From positions 8,802,001 through 8,866,000 of the forward strand of contig NZ_CP030771.1 of NCBI RefSeq assembly GCF_006088715.1: DNA of 64,000 nucleotides, written 5' to 3'. Under the pieces are notes generated by a model. It was given only the letters and a program-made list of their open reading frames with translations, ran no database searches and was not told the origin of the DNA. Shown here piece after piece: positions 52,226 to 60,267 of the stretch. Source of the stretch: Streptomyces sp. YIM 121038 (GTDB lineage: Bacteria > Actinomycetota > Actinomycetes > Streptomycetales > Streptomycetaceae). A program made the position numbers and the translations under genes. Within the stretch, counting starts at the first letter, position 1, and the number at the start of each line of letters is the position of its first letter.

Positions 52226-53341
52226 ATGAGGATCAAGGACATCCGGGCGAGCGTGCACACCACCTCGATCGAGGTGCCGCTGCTGAGCGGGAAGGTCGCC
52301 GGATACGGGCGCGAGGAGCAGCGGGAGTTCGTCTTCTGCGAGGTGGAGACGGACGAGGGCCTCACCGGCACCGCGCTCACCGGGCACTTCCTGGCCAGGG
52401 CGGTGGTCACCGCGCTCGAACGGCACTTCCTGCCCGCGGTCAGGGACCTCGACCCCCGCGCCACCGAGGCCGTGCACCAGCGGGTCTGGCGCACGCTGAA
52501 CCCACGGGCCATGACCGGCGTCGCGTCGAGCGCCCTGTCCCTCCTCGACATCGCGCTGTGGGACATCGCGGGGCGGCACGCCGGTCGGACGGTGGCCGCC
52601 CTGCTCGGCGGCGCGCGGACGGAGCTGCCGACGTATGCGACCTTCGGCTTCCCGCAGTACGACCGCGAGCAGCTCGCCGCGGCGGCGCTCCTCCAACTGG
52701 AGCGCGGCTTCCGCGCGTTGAAGCTGGTCGTCGGCGTGGACGAGGGCGGCTGGCGGGAGGACGCCGCCCGGGTGCGCGCGGTGCGCGAGGCCGTGGGCGA
52801 CGACGTCGACCTCATGATCGACGCCAACTACCTGTTCAACCCCACCGACGCGAAGCTGCTGTGCCGGGCCGTCGAGGACTGCGGCCTCACCTGGTTCGAG
52901 GAACCCCTGCACCAGAACGACGCCCGGGCCCTGGCGGACCTGCGCGCGCACACCCGGATCCCGCTCGCCGCCGGGCAGATGGAAGGCCACCGCTGGCGCC
53001 TGCGCGAGCTGGTCGAACACCGCGCCGTCGACGTCCTGCAGCCCAACGCCTGCTACTGCGGCGGCTTCACCGAGGCCCGCAAGGCCGCCCACCTCGCCCA
53101 GGCCCACAACCTGCCGGTGGCGCACGGCGGCGGCTGGCCGCTGGTCAACATGCACACGCTGGCCGGCCTGATGAACGGCTGGATCCTGGAGTGGCACCTG
53201 GGCATGGCCCAGGTCGGCGAGCTGCTGTTCCCGGACGCGCCACGGCCGAGGGACGGCCGGCTCACGCTGCCGGACGCGCCGGGCCTCGGCGTGAGCGTCG
53301 ACAGGGACGCGCTGCGCGACACCCTCCTGCCGGACCTGTGA
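52226..53341 (+). CDS. Mandelate racemase/muconate-lactonizing enzyme family protein (acid-sugar dehydratase)
   Basis: 371 residues from ATG 52226. It has the enolase-superfamily capping domain (residues 1-125) and TIM barrel: catalytic Lys in FRALKLVVGVD, metal-ligand Asp in DLMIDANYLF, Glu in WFEEPLHQND, third ligand in PLAAGQMEGHRW, and the general-base His in PVAHGGGWPLVNMH. Members of this subgroup dehydrate or epimerise hydroxy or sugar acids. The product would be a keto acid feeding central metabolism. It is first gene of an operon with an SDF symporter (29 bp) and a tartrate-type dehydratase, under the divergent GntR. The exact substrate cannot be read. Confidence 0.88.
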   Translation: MRIKDIRASVHTTSIEVPLLSGKVAGYGREEQREFVFCEVETDEGLTGTALTGHFLARAVVTALERHFLPAVRDLDPRATEAVHQRVWRTLNPRAMTGVASSALSLLDIALWDIAGRHAGRTVAALLGGARTELPTYATFGFPQYDREQLAAAALLQLERGFRALKLVVGVDEGGWREDAARVRAVREAVGDDVDLMIDANYLFNPTDAKLLCRAVEDCGLTWFEEPLHQNDARALADLRAHTRIPLAAGQMEGHRWRLRELVEHRAVDVLQPNACYCGGFTEARKAAHLAQAHNLPVAHGGGWPLVNMHTLAGLMNGWILEWHLGMAQVGELLFPDAPRPRDGRLTLPDAPGLGVSVDRDALRDTLLPDL

Positions 53342-53370
53342 TCCGGTGACCGGGAGGGTGGCCGAAGCCC

Positions 53371-54723
53371 ATGAGCAGCCGGACGGAAAACGGCGCAGCG
53401 GCCGCCGCCGACACCCCGCAACAGCGACCGCGGTGGCGGCGGGCGGTGGGCAACACCGGGTTACAGGTCCTCGCGGCGGCGGTGGCGGCCGCGGTGTTCG
53501 GCGTCCTCGCACCGGACGCCGGAGCGGAGCTGAAGCCGCTCGCGGACGCCTTCATCGCGCTCGTCCGCCTCACCATCCCGCCGATCGTGTTCCTGGTCGT
53601 GGTCACCGGGATCGTCTCGGTCGGCGGGATGAAGGCGGCGGGCCGGATCGCGCTGAAGGCCGTCGTCTACTTCGAGGTCGTCACCACCATCGGCACGCTC
53701 CTCGGCATGGCGGCGATCAACCTCGTGCGGCCCGGCGAGGGCGTGGCCCCGCCCGCGGGCGCCTCCGACGACCTCGACACCTACGTCGAGGGCGCGAAGG
53801 ACGAGTCGGTCGGTGAGTTCCTGCTGGGCCTCGTGCCGCACAACGTGGTGGGCGCCTTCGCGGCCGGTGACGTCATCCAGGTCCTCGTCTTCGCGGTCCT
53901 GTTCGCCGTCGCGCTGCTCCAACTGCCCCGGCGCACCCGTGAGCCGGTGCTGCGCGGCTGCGGCGTCCTCGCGGACGTGTTCTTCCGCATCATCGCGCTG
54001 GTGATCCGCCTCGCGCCGGCCGGCGTCTTCGGCGCGGTGGCGTACACCGTCGGCGCGTACGGACCGCAGGCCCTGACCGCGCTGATGAAGTACGTCGGGC
54101 TCGCCCTCGCCACGCTGCTCGTCTTCCTGACGCTGGTCCTCGGCACGGTCACCCGCCTCACCGGGGTGTCGCTGCCGAGGCTGATCCGGGGGCTGCGGCC
54201 CGAGCTGGTCGTGGTCCTCGGCACGTCCTCGTCGGAGGCGGTCATGCCGCACCTCATGGCGCGCCTGGAGCAGTTCGGCTGCAAACGCGACATCGTCGGC
54301 CTCGTGGTGCCGACGGGCTACTCGTTCAACCTGGACGGCGTCGCCGTGACGGTGCCCATGTCGGCCGTGTTCATCGCCCAGGTGTACGGCGTCGATCTGG
54401 ACCTGGGGGATCAGCTCACGCTGTTCCTGGTGTTCCTCCTCCTGTCCAAGGGCACCGCGGGCGTCACCGGCTCCGCGTTCGTCACGCTCGCGAACCTGAT
54501 CGCCGCCGTCCACGTCATCCCCGTCGCCGGGCTCGCGCTCATCCTGTCCGTCGAACGCTTCCTGTCCCTGATGCGGGCCGTGACCAACGTGCTCGGCAAC
54601 GCCGTCGCCGCCGTCGCCGTCGCGCGCTGGGAACCCGGCGGACTCGACGCCGAACGCTTCGCCCGCACGATCGGGCGCCGCCCCGCCCACCGCAAGCCGT
54701 CCCAGCCCCACCCCCAGCCCTGA
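53371..54723 (+). CDS. Dicarboxylate:cation symporter (SDF family, DctA/GltP-like)
   Basis: 450 residues from ATG 53371 with GGGAGGGTGG upstream. There are about eight helices plus the two hairpins characteristic of the fold. HP1 carries the serine-rich VVLGTSSSEAVMPHL. TM7 carries PTGYSFNLDGVAV, where NLDG replaces the common NMDGT. HP2 has LLSKGTAGVTGSAFVTL, followed by SVERFLSLMRAVTNVLGNAVA on TM8. This is the GltPh/DctA architecture, importing C4-dicarboxylates or acidic amino acids with Na+ or H+. Sitting between two acid dehydratases, it most likely imports their hydroxy-dicarboxylate substrate. The C-terminus is short and His/Pro-rich. Confidence 0.92.
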   Translation: MSSRTENGAAAAADTPQQRPRWRRAVGNTGLQVLAAAVAAAVFGVLAPDAGAELKPLADAFIALVRLTIPPIVFLVVVTGIVSVGGMKAAGRIALKAVVYFEVVTTIGTLLGMAAINLVRPGEGVAPPAGASDDLDTYVEGAKDESVGEFLLGLVPHNVVGAFAAGDVIQVLVFAVLFAVALLQLPRRTREPVLRGCGVLADVFFRIIALVIRLAPAGVFGAVAYTVGAYGPQALTALMKYVGLALATLLVFLTLVLGTVTRLTGVSLPRLIRGLRPELVVVLGTSSSEAVMPHLMARLEQFGCKRDIVGLVVPTGYSFNLDGVAVTVPMSAVFIAQVYGVDLDLGDQLTLFLVFLLLSKGTAGVTGSAFVTLANLIAAVHVIPVAGLALILSVERFLSLMRAVTNVLGNAVAAVAVARWEPGGLDAERFARTIGRRPAHRKPSQPHPQP

Positions 54724-54756
54724 CCCGAGCCAGCCGGAAGACGCAGGAGGCCAGCC

Positions 54757-55929
54757 GTGCCGCGGATCGTCGCCATCCACGAGGGCACCGTGCCGATCAG
54801 CTCGCCCATGAGCAACGCCCGCATCAGCTTCCGGCACATGGACTGCTCCGTCGTCGCCGTCGTGTCCGACGTCGTGCGCGACGGCGCCCCGGTCGTCGGC
54901 TACGGATTCAGCTCCAACGGCCGCTACAGCGTCGGCGAGATCCTGCGCCGCCGCGTGGTGCCGAGGCTGCTCGCCGCCCCGCCCGACGACCTGCTGGCCG
55001 AGGACGGTGACAGCGTCGACCCGGAGCGGGCCTGGGAGGTGATGACGCGCGACGAGAAGCCGGGCGGCCACGGCGAACGCCCGGTCGCCGTCGGCGTGGT
55101 CGACATGGCCCTGCACGACCTGGCCGCCAAGCTCGCCGGTCTGCCCCTGCACCACTGGCTGGCCCGCCGCTACGGCCTGGGCGAGCCGGACCCGGACGTG
55201 TTCGTCTACGCGGCGGGCGGCTACTACGCACCCGGCAAGGGGGTGAGCGGACTCAAGGACGAGATCCGCGGCTTCCTCGACCTCGGCTACCGCGTGGTGA
55301 AGATCAAGATCGGTGGCGCGGCCCTCGCCGACGACCTGCGCCGGATCGAGGCCGCGCTCACCGTGCTCGACGGCGCGGGCCACCGCCTGGCCGTCGACGC
55401 CAACGGCCGCTTCGACCTGGACACGGCGCTGCGCTACGGCGAGGCCATCGCGCCGTACGGCCTGTTCTGGTACGAGGAGCCGGGCGACCCCCTGGACTTC
55501 GCCCTGCACGCGGCGCTCGCCGAGCGGCACCGCGGCCCGCTCGCCACCGGCGAGAACATCTTCTCCCTGGCCGACGCCCGCAACCTGCTGCGCTACGCGG
55601 GCCTGCGCCCCGACCGCGACACCCTGCAGATCGACCCGGTGCTCGCCTACGGCCTCGTCGAGTACCGCCGCGTCCTCGACCTGCTCGACCGGCACGGCTG
55701 GTCGCCGCGGCGCTGCGTCCCGCACGGCGGCCACCAGTTCGCGCTGCACATCGCCGCCGCCTTCAAGCTCGGCGGCAGCGAGTCCTACCCGGGCGAGTTC
55801 CGGCCCACCGGCGGCTTCGCCGACGCCGCCGCCGTGCGGGACGGCCGCGTCGGCCTCACCGACGTACCCGGCATCGGCTTCGAGGCCAAGGCGGGGCTCC
55901 ACCGGGTCCTGCGCGCCCTGCACGCGTGA
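54757..55929 (+). CDS. D(-)-tartrate dehydratase-like enolase-superfamily enzyme
   Basis: 390 residues from GTG 54757 with AGGAGG 7 nt upstream. It matches, almost motif for motif, the Bradyrhizobium D-tartrate dehydratase pattern as I remember it: VPISSPMSNARISFRHM, VVGYGFSSNGRYSVGEIL, NEKPGGHGER-like RDEKPGGHGERPVAVG, VFVYAAGGYYAPGKG and VVKIKIGGA (catalytic Lys pair). Further matches are LAVDANGRFDLDTALRYG, FWYEEPGDPLDFALHAAL, ATGENIFSLADARNLLRY, CVPHGGHQFALHIAAA and DVPGIGFEAK. That enzyme dehydrates D-tartrate to oxaloacetate. Last gene of the operon, convergent with ssuD at 13 bp. Confidence 0.88.
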   Translation: MPRIVAIHEGTVPISSPMSNARISFRHMDCSVVAVVSDVVRDGAPVVGYGFSSNGRYSVGEILRRRVVPRLLAAPPDDLLAEDGDSVDPERAWEVMTRDEKPGGHGERPVAVGVVDMALHDLAAKLAGLPLHHWLARRYGLGEPDPDVFVYAAGGYYAPGKGVSGLKDEIRGFLDLGYRVVKIKIGGAALADDLRRIEAALTVLDGAGHRLAVDANGRFDLDTALRYGEAIAPYGLFWYEEPGDPLDFALHAALAERHRGPLATGENIFSLADARNLLRYAGLRPDRDTLQIDPVLAYGLVEYRRVLDLLDRHGWSPRRCVPHGGHQFALHIAAAFKLGGSESYPGEFRPTGGFADAAAVRDGRVGLTDVPGIGFEAKAGLHRVLRALHA

Positions 55930-55942
55930 CCCGGCGGCGACG

Positions 55943-57151
55943 TCAGCGGCCCCCGGCCACCAGGAGCGGGGCGCCGCCCGGAGCCGACGCCGGGCGGCCG
56001 TTCACCGCCGGGACGCCGGTCAGGGGCGACGCGGGGATGCGCGCGAGCAGCCCGCGGGCCGCCAGATCGGGGATGACGCCCTCGCCGAACCAGTACGCCT
56101 CCTCCAGATGCGGATAGCCGGAGAAGACGAAGTGCTCGACGCCGAGCGCGTGGTACTCCTCGACGCGGTCGGCGACCTCCGCGTGGCTGCCCACGAGCGC
56201 GGTGCCCGCGCCGCCGCGCACCAGTCCCACACCGGCCCACAGGTTGGGCGAGACCACCAGGCCGTCGCGGGAGCCCCCGTGCAGCGCGAGCATGCGCTGC
56301 TGGCCCACGGACTCGCTGCGGCCGAGGGCCTCCTGGGCGGCGGCGACGGTGTCCGCGTCGAGGTCCTCCAGGAGGCGATGCGCGGTGGCCCACGCCTCCT
56401 TGGACGAGTCCCGGGAGATGGTGTGCAGACGGATGCCGAAGCGGACCGTGCGCCCCTCCGCCTCCGCAAGGCCACGGATCCAGTCGATCTTCTTCTTCAC
56501 CTGCTCGGGCGGCTCGCCCCAGGTCAGATAGACATCGGTGTGACGCGCCGCGACCGGGCCCGCGGCGGCCGACGAGCCGCCGAAGAAGATCTCCGGCAGC
56601 GGGTCCGGCGGCAGCGCGGTGAGCCCGCCCTCGACCTGGTAGTGCGTACCGTCGAAGTCGTACGGCACACCGCTCCACACCCCGCGCACCACCGAGAGGA
56701 ACTCGTCGGTGCGGGCGTAGCGGCGGTCGTGGTCCAAGTGGTCGCCGAAGCGCCGCTGTTCGGTCGAGTCGCCGCCGGTCACCACGTTCAGGAGCAGCCG
56801 CCCGCGCGTGATGCGCTGGTACGTCGCCGCCATCTGCGCGGCGAGCACGGGGGAGAGGACCCCCGGCCGGAACGCCACCAGGAACTTCAGGCGCTCGGTG
56901 TGCTGCGCGAGCGCGACCGTGGTCAGCCAGGCGTCCTCGCACCAGGTGCCGGTCGGCGTGAGCACCGCCTCGAAGCCGAGCTGCTCGGCGGCCTTGGCGA
57001 TCTGGGCCAGGTACTCGATGTCGGGGGCCCGCACACCGCTCACCGGGGTGACGCGGGAACGCGTGATGCCGCCGTCGGTGTAGGCGTGCCGGTCGACGAG
57101 GGTGCGGCCGTCGCCGCCGGTCGGCAGGAACCAGTGGAGGTGGACGGTCAT
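55943..57151 (-). CDS. ssuD: Alkanesulfonate monooxygenase (FMNH2-dependent, SsuD)
   Basis: 402 residues from ATG 57151 with AAGGAG 8 nt upstream. It is an LLM-class flavin-dependent barrel, close to E. coli SsuD throughout: HWFLPTGGDGRTL, LTPTGTWCEDAWL, ERLKFLVAFRPGVLSP, LLNVVTGGDSTEQRRFGDHL, FFGGSSAAAGPVAARHTDVY, LTWGEPPEQVKKKIDWIRGL, RFGIRLHTISRDS, ESVGQQRMLALHGG, SPNLWAGVGLVRGGAGTALV and FSGYPHLEEAYWFGEG. It cleaves alkanesulfonates to aldehyde and sulfite using FMNH2 and O2. It is last gene of ssuCBAD, 2 bp after ssuA. No FMN reductase (ssuE) is encoded in the window. Confidence 0.95.
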   Translation of the reverse strand: MTVHLHWFLPTGGDGRTLVDRHAYTDGGITRSRVTPVSGVRAPDIEYLAQIAKAAEQLGFEAVLTPTGTWCEDAWLTTVALAQHTERLKFLVAFRPGVLSPVLAAQMAATYQRITRGRLLLNVVTGGDSTEQRRFGDHLDHDRRYARTDEFLSVVRGVWSGVPYDFDGTHYQVEGGLTALPPDPLPEIFFGGSSAAAGPVAARHTDVYLTWGEPPEQVKKKIDWIRGLAEAEGRTVRFGIRLHTISRDSSKEAWATAHRLLEDLDADTVAAAQEALGRSESVGQQRMLALHGGSRDGLVVSPNLWAGVGLVRGGAGTALVGSHAEVADRVEEYHALGVEHFVFSGYPHLEEAYWFGEGVIPDLAARGLLARIPASPLTGVPAVNGRPASAPGGAPLLVAGGR

Positions 57152-57153
57152 GG

Positions 57154-58197
57154 TCAGGACTCCTTGTACGTGCGGGGCTCGGTGGTGGAGGGCGGCAGCG
57201 AGCCGTTGAACCGGGTGTCGGTGAAGTCGCGGAAGTCGACGCGGCGCGGGATGAGCTTCAGCTCGGCGAAGGTGTCGGCGATGGCCTGCTCGGACGCGAC
57301 GACGTGCCGGTCGACGGCGACCGGGACGCGCGTGCCCTGCGAGCGCTTCACCGAGTCCAGGGCGACCTCGTAGGGCAGGCCCGTGTCCTTCGCCCAGACC
57401 TTCGCCCATGCCTCGGGGTGGGCGAAGACCCAGTCCTGTGCCTTGCGCAGCCGCTTGAGGTAGTCGGCGACGGCGGCGGCCTTCTTCTTGTCCTTGAGCG
57501 CGCCGGGCGCGGCCACCTGGAAGCTGAGGCCGTTGACCAGCCCGTCGCCGTCGGTGAGGATCCGCCCCTTGCCGCCGCGCAGGACCTGCGAGGTGTAGGG
57601 GTCCCACACCGCCCAGGCGTCCACCTTGCCGCCGGTGAAGGCGGCAAGGGCGTCGGCGGGCTGGAGGTACTTGACCCGGACGTCGCTCAGGGAGAGCCCG
57701 GCCTTCTTGAGGGAGGCGATCAACTGGTAGTGCGCGGACGACCCTTGGGCCACCGCCACGGACCTGCCCTTCAGATCGGCCGTGCGCTTCAGGCCGGAGT
57801 CCTTCGGCACGACGACGGCCTCGCCGTGCGCCGTGCCGTGGCTCGCGGCCACCACGGTGATCTTCGAGCCCGCGCCCGCCGCGAACACCGGCGGCGTGTT
57901 GCCGACCGCGCCGAGGTCCACGGCCTTGGCGTTCACGGCTTCGAGGAGCGGCGGCCCCGAGGTGAACGTCGACCACTTGATCTTGTACGTGAGGTCGTCG
58001 AGCTCTCCGGCCGCGCGCAGGACGGCCTCCGAACCGCCCCTCTGGTCCCCGACGTTGAGGGTCAGCGACCCCTTGCCGTCGGTGTTGCTCCCGCCGAGGC
58101 CACCGGTCGACGAGCTTGCGGACGACGAACCGGAGCAGGCGGCGAGGGCCAGCGCCAGGGGCAGGAGTAGGACGGGGGCGAGACGTCGGCGTCGCAT
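57154..58197 (-). CDS. ssuA: Sulfonate ABC transporter substrate-binding lipoprotein
   Basis: 347 residues from ATG 58197. A lipoprotein signal ends in LALAACSG (lipobox LAAC, about residue 21) and a Ser/Gly-rich spacer follows. The NMT1/SsuA-type binding domain contains LTLNVGDQRGGSEAVLRAAG, IKWSTFTSGPPLLEAVNAKA, VDLGAVGNTPPVFAAGAG, VAASHGTAHGEAVVVPKDSG, LKGRSVAVAQGSSAHY and KVDAWAVWDPYTSQ. It captures sulfonates outside the membrane for SsuC/SsuB. There is no good Shine-Dalgarno; instead the 5' flank is occupied by five exact 9-bp repeats ending 12 nt before the start codon. Confidence 0.93.
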   Translation of the reverse strand: MRRRRLAPVLLLPLALALAACSGSSSASSSTGGLGGSNTDGKGSLTLNVGDQRGGSEAVLRAAGELDDLTYKIKWSTFTSGPPLLEAVNAKAVDLGAVGNTPPVFAAGAGSKITVVAASHGTAHGEAVVVPKDSGLKRTADLKGRSVAVAQGSSAHYQLIASLKKAGLSLSDVRVKYLQPADALAAFTGGKVDAWAVWDPYTSQVLRGGKGRILTDGDGLVNGLSFQVAAPGALKDKKKAAAVADYLKRLRKAQDWVFAHPEAWAKVWAKDTGLPYEVALDSVKRSQGTRVPVAVDRHVVASEQAIADTFAELKLIPRRVDFRDFTDTRFNGSLPPSTTEPRTYKES

Positions 58198-58209
58198 GGG
58201 CGGGAGTCC

Positions 58210-58254
58210 GTTCTACGAGTTCTACGAGTTCTACGAGTTCTACGAGTTCTACGA
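58210..58254 (-). repeat. Five exact 9-bp repeats directly upstream of ssuA
   Basis: Five perfect copies of GTTCTACGA (plus strand) end-to-end; as ssuA mRNA they read TCGTAGAAC x5 and finish 12 nt before the ATG, in the translation-initiation region. Copy identity implies recent slippage. The 133-bp gap between ssuB and ssuA has no other feature except a G-rich stretch on the plus strand. Confidence 0.85.
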
Positions 58255-58330
58255 GGACGTCACGGGGAGGCGCCGGGGCGGCGCGGGGGAGGGGAGGAAG
58301 GGGACGGTGCGGCGGACGGGGTGAGGGGGG

Positions 58331-59083
58331 TCAGGCGGCGGCCGCGGCACGGGCGTCGACGCCGAGGCGCTCCAGGAGGGAGGTGCGCAGCGCGGCGAAC
58401 CGGGGGTCGGCGATGTCCCGCGGCCGGTCGAGCCCGATGGGCTGCTCGTGCGCGATGACGCCCCCGTCCATGACGAGGACCCGGTCGGCGAGCAGCACCG
58501 CCTCCTCCACGTCGTGGGTGACGAGCAGCACGGCGCAGCCCCGGCGCTGCCACACCTCGCCGACCAGGCGCTGGGCCGTGACCCGGGTCAGCGCGTCCAG
58601 GGCGCCGAACGGCTCGTCGAGGAGCAGCAGGTCGGGCTCGCGCACCAGCGCGCGGGCCAGCGAGGCGCGCTGGGCCTCGCCGCCGGAGAGCGTCTTGGGC
58701 CAGGCGTGTGCGCGGTGGCCGAGCCCGACCTCGGCCAGGGCGTGCTCGGCGACGGCCCGGTCGGGCCTGCCGGGCAGGCCGAGCAGCACGTTGCGCCACA
58801 CCCGCTTCCAGGGCATGAGGCGCGGCGCCTGGAACGCCACGGCCTTGCGGCGCGGCACGAGGACGGTGCCCTCGATGTCCCGGTCGAGTCCGGCGAGGAC
58901 GCGCAGGAGCGTGGACTTGCCGCAGCCGCTGCGGCCGAGCAGGGCCACGAACTCGCCGGGCCGCACGTCCAGGCGCAGTCCGTCGATGACGGGGCGGCCG
59001 TCGAAGGTGCGGGTGAGGCCCTCGACGCGCACGGCCGAGGGCGCGGGGCCGGGGGTCACCGGCCGGTGAACGTCGGTCGCCAT
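58331..59083 (-). CDS. ssuB: Sulfonate ABC transporter ATP-binding protein
   Basis: 250 residues from ATG 59083, which overlaps the end of ssuC by 28 bp. Complete ATPase: Walker A LLGRSGCGKST (about residue 50), Q-loop VAFQAPRLMPWKRVWRNVLL, signature LSGGEAQRASLARALV, Walker B LLLLDEPFGALD and H-loop LLVTHDVEEAVLLADRV. The APRLMPW pattern is typical of the nitrate/sulfonate/taurine importer class. It powers uptake together with the SsuC permease and SsuA. The C-terminal ~35 residues (RPRDIADPRFAALRTSLLER) also match SsuB. Confidence 0.94.
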   Translation of the reverse strand: MATDVHRPVTPGPAPSAVRVEGLTRTFDGRPVIDGLRLDVRPGEFVALLGRSGCGKSTLLRVLAGLDRDIEGTVLVPRRKAVAFQAPRLMPWKRVWRNVLLGLPGRPDRAVAEHALAEVGLGHRAHAWPKTLSGGEAQRASLARALVREPDLLLLDEPFGALDALTRVTAQRLVGEVWQRRGCAVLLVTHDVEEAVLLADRVLVMDGGVIAHEQPIGLDRPRDIADPRFAALRTSLLERLGVDARAAAAA

Positions 59084-59949
59084 TGCAGCAGCAGCCTTTC
59101 GAGTGTGCGGACCACGAAGTCGGCGAGGAGGCCGAGGAAGGCGTAGACGATCAGGCAGACGACGATCACGTCGGTCCGCAGGAAGTCCCGGGCCTGGACC
59201 ATGAGGAAGCCGATGCCCGCGTCGGCGTTGATCTGCTCGGCGAAGACCAGCGCGAGCCAGGCGATGCCGAGGGAGTAGCGCAGCCCGGTCATGGCGCCGG
59301 GCAGCGCGCCCGGCAGGATCACGTGCCGCACGAGCCCCCACCGGGACAGCCCCAACGACTCGCCGGCCTCGATGAGCTGGGCGTCGACACCCCGGATGCC
59401 CGCGTACACGTTCAGGTACAGCGGGAAGGACACCCCGAGCGTGATGATGGCGATCTTCGGGGTCTCGCCGATGCCGAACCAGATGATGAACAGCGGGATC
59501 AGGCCGACGAACGGCACGGTGCGCAGCATCTGCACGCTCGCGTCCACGAGGTCCTCGCCGATCCGGAAGAGCCCCGAGAGCAGCGCGAGCCCGGTGCCGG
59601 CCACCGTGCCGAGCAGCAGGCCGATCGCGACCCGCTGGAGGGAGACGCCCATGGCCGAGGGCAGCGACCCGTCCTCGACGAGGTCGCCCGCGACCCGGGC
59701 GATGGTGCCCGGCGGGGCGAGGGTGTCGGGGCTCAACGTCCCCGTCGCGCTGAGCAGTTGCCACAGGACGAGCAGCAGCACGGGGCCGGTGGTGCGGCGC
59801 AGCCAGCGGGGGACGCGGGTGCGGCGGGCCGAGGCCGGGACGAGGGTGACCAGGTCGGGCGCGGCCCCCGATTCCGAAGCCCCGGCCTCGCGCGGAGGCG
59901 TTCCGGATATGTCGGGTGGCGGGGGCGGCGGGGCGTGACTGATGCTCAT
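59056..59949 (-). CDS. ssuC: Sulfonate ABC transporter permease
   Basis: 297 residues from ATG 59949 with GGAG nearby; an upstream ATG at 59994 adds 15 unlikely residues. A Pro-rich N-terminal tail (HAPPPPPPDISGTPPREAG) precedes about six membrane helices. The EAA-type loop that contacts SsuB is DAQLIEAGESLGLSRWGLVRHVILPGALP. TVPFVGLIPLFIIWFGIGETPKIAII-type helices are also characteristic (RTVPFVGLIPLFIIWFGIGE). It is first structural gene of the operon, 197 bp after the leader peptide stop. Confidence 0.94.
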   Translation of the reverse strand: MSISHAPPPPPPDISGTPPREAGASESGAAPDLVTLVPASARRTRVPRWLRRTTGPVLLLVLWQLLSATGTLSPDTLAPPGTIARVAGDLVEDGSLPSAMGVSLQRVAIGLLLGTVAGTGLALLSGLFRIGEDLVDASVQMLRTVPFVGLIPLFIIWFGIGETPKIAIITLGVSFPLYLNVYAGIRGVDAQLIEAGESLGLSRWGLVRHVILPGALPGAMTGLRYSLGIAWLALVFAEQINADAGIGFLMVQARDFLRTDVIVVCLIVYAFLGLLADFVVRTLERLLLQWRPTFTGR

Positions 59950-60146
59950 GGCGCTCCAGGGCGGGGAGGGGCGGGGCGCGGTGACGCGGCGCACCTCGGC
60001 GACTCGGCCCGGCGCGTTGCGGGGCGGCGGCGGGAGCGAGGGCGGGGCGCGTCAGGGCACGGCGGGGGCGCGACGCGCGGTCACGCGGCCGGGGGAACCC
60101 GGCGACGGCGGACGGAGCGTGCGCGGAGAAGCGAGGTGAGAAGGCG

Positions 60147-60230
60147 TCAGCAGCCGCGGCGACACGCGGAGGAGGCCACCCGCAGCAGGTCGATGTGACC
60201 GCGCGAAGTGAGGAGAGCTGAACGCACCAT
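60147..60230 (-). CDS. Cys-containing leader peptide of the ssu operon
   Basis: A 27-residue open frame from ATG 60230 to TGA at 60147: it begins MVRSALLTSRGHIDLLRV, continues ASSACRRGC and ends there. The HIDLxRVxS-x-C pattern with terminal cysteines is what actinomycete 'putative leader peptides' ahead of sulfur-assimilation genes look like. A -10 box TACGTT ends 7 nt before the ATG, so the transcript is predicted to start at or near the ATG and be leaderless. The 197-nt stretch between its stop and ssuC would carry the regulatory RNA; it contains GC-rich inverted segments. Expected role: translation of the Cys codons senses cysteine supply and controls read-through into ssuCBAD (inference). 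Confidence 0.75.
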   Translation of the reverse strand: MVRSALLTSRGHIDLLRVASSACRRGC

Positions 60231-60237
60231 GCGGCTG

Positions 60238-60267
60238 AACGTAGCGATCTCGTCCGGGCACGGTCAA
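60238..60267 (-). promoter_or_regulatory. Promoter of the leader peptide/ssu operon
   Basis: On the minus strand TTGACC (60262-60267), 18-bp spacer, TACGTT (60238-60243). The ATG of the leader peptide (60230) lies exactly where transcription should begin. Confidence 0.65.

Noticed and set aside
53461..55923. Minus-strand open frame of 820 codons
   Set aside because: Antisense to the SDF symporter and tartrate-dehydratase-like gene; Asp/Gly/Arg/His-rich shadow.
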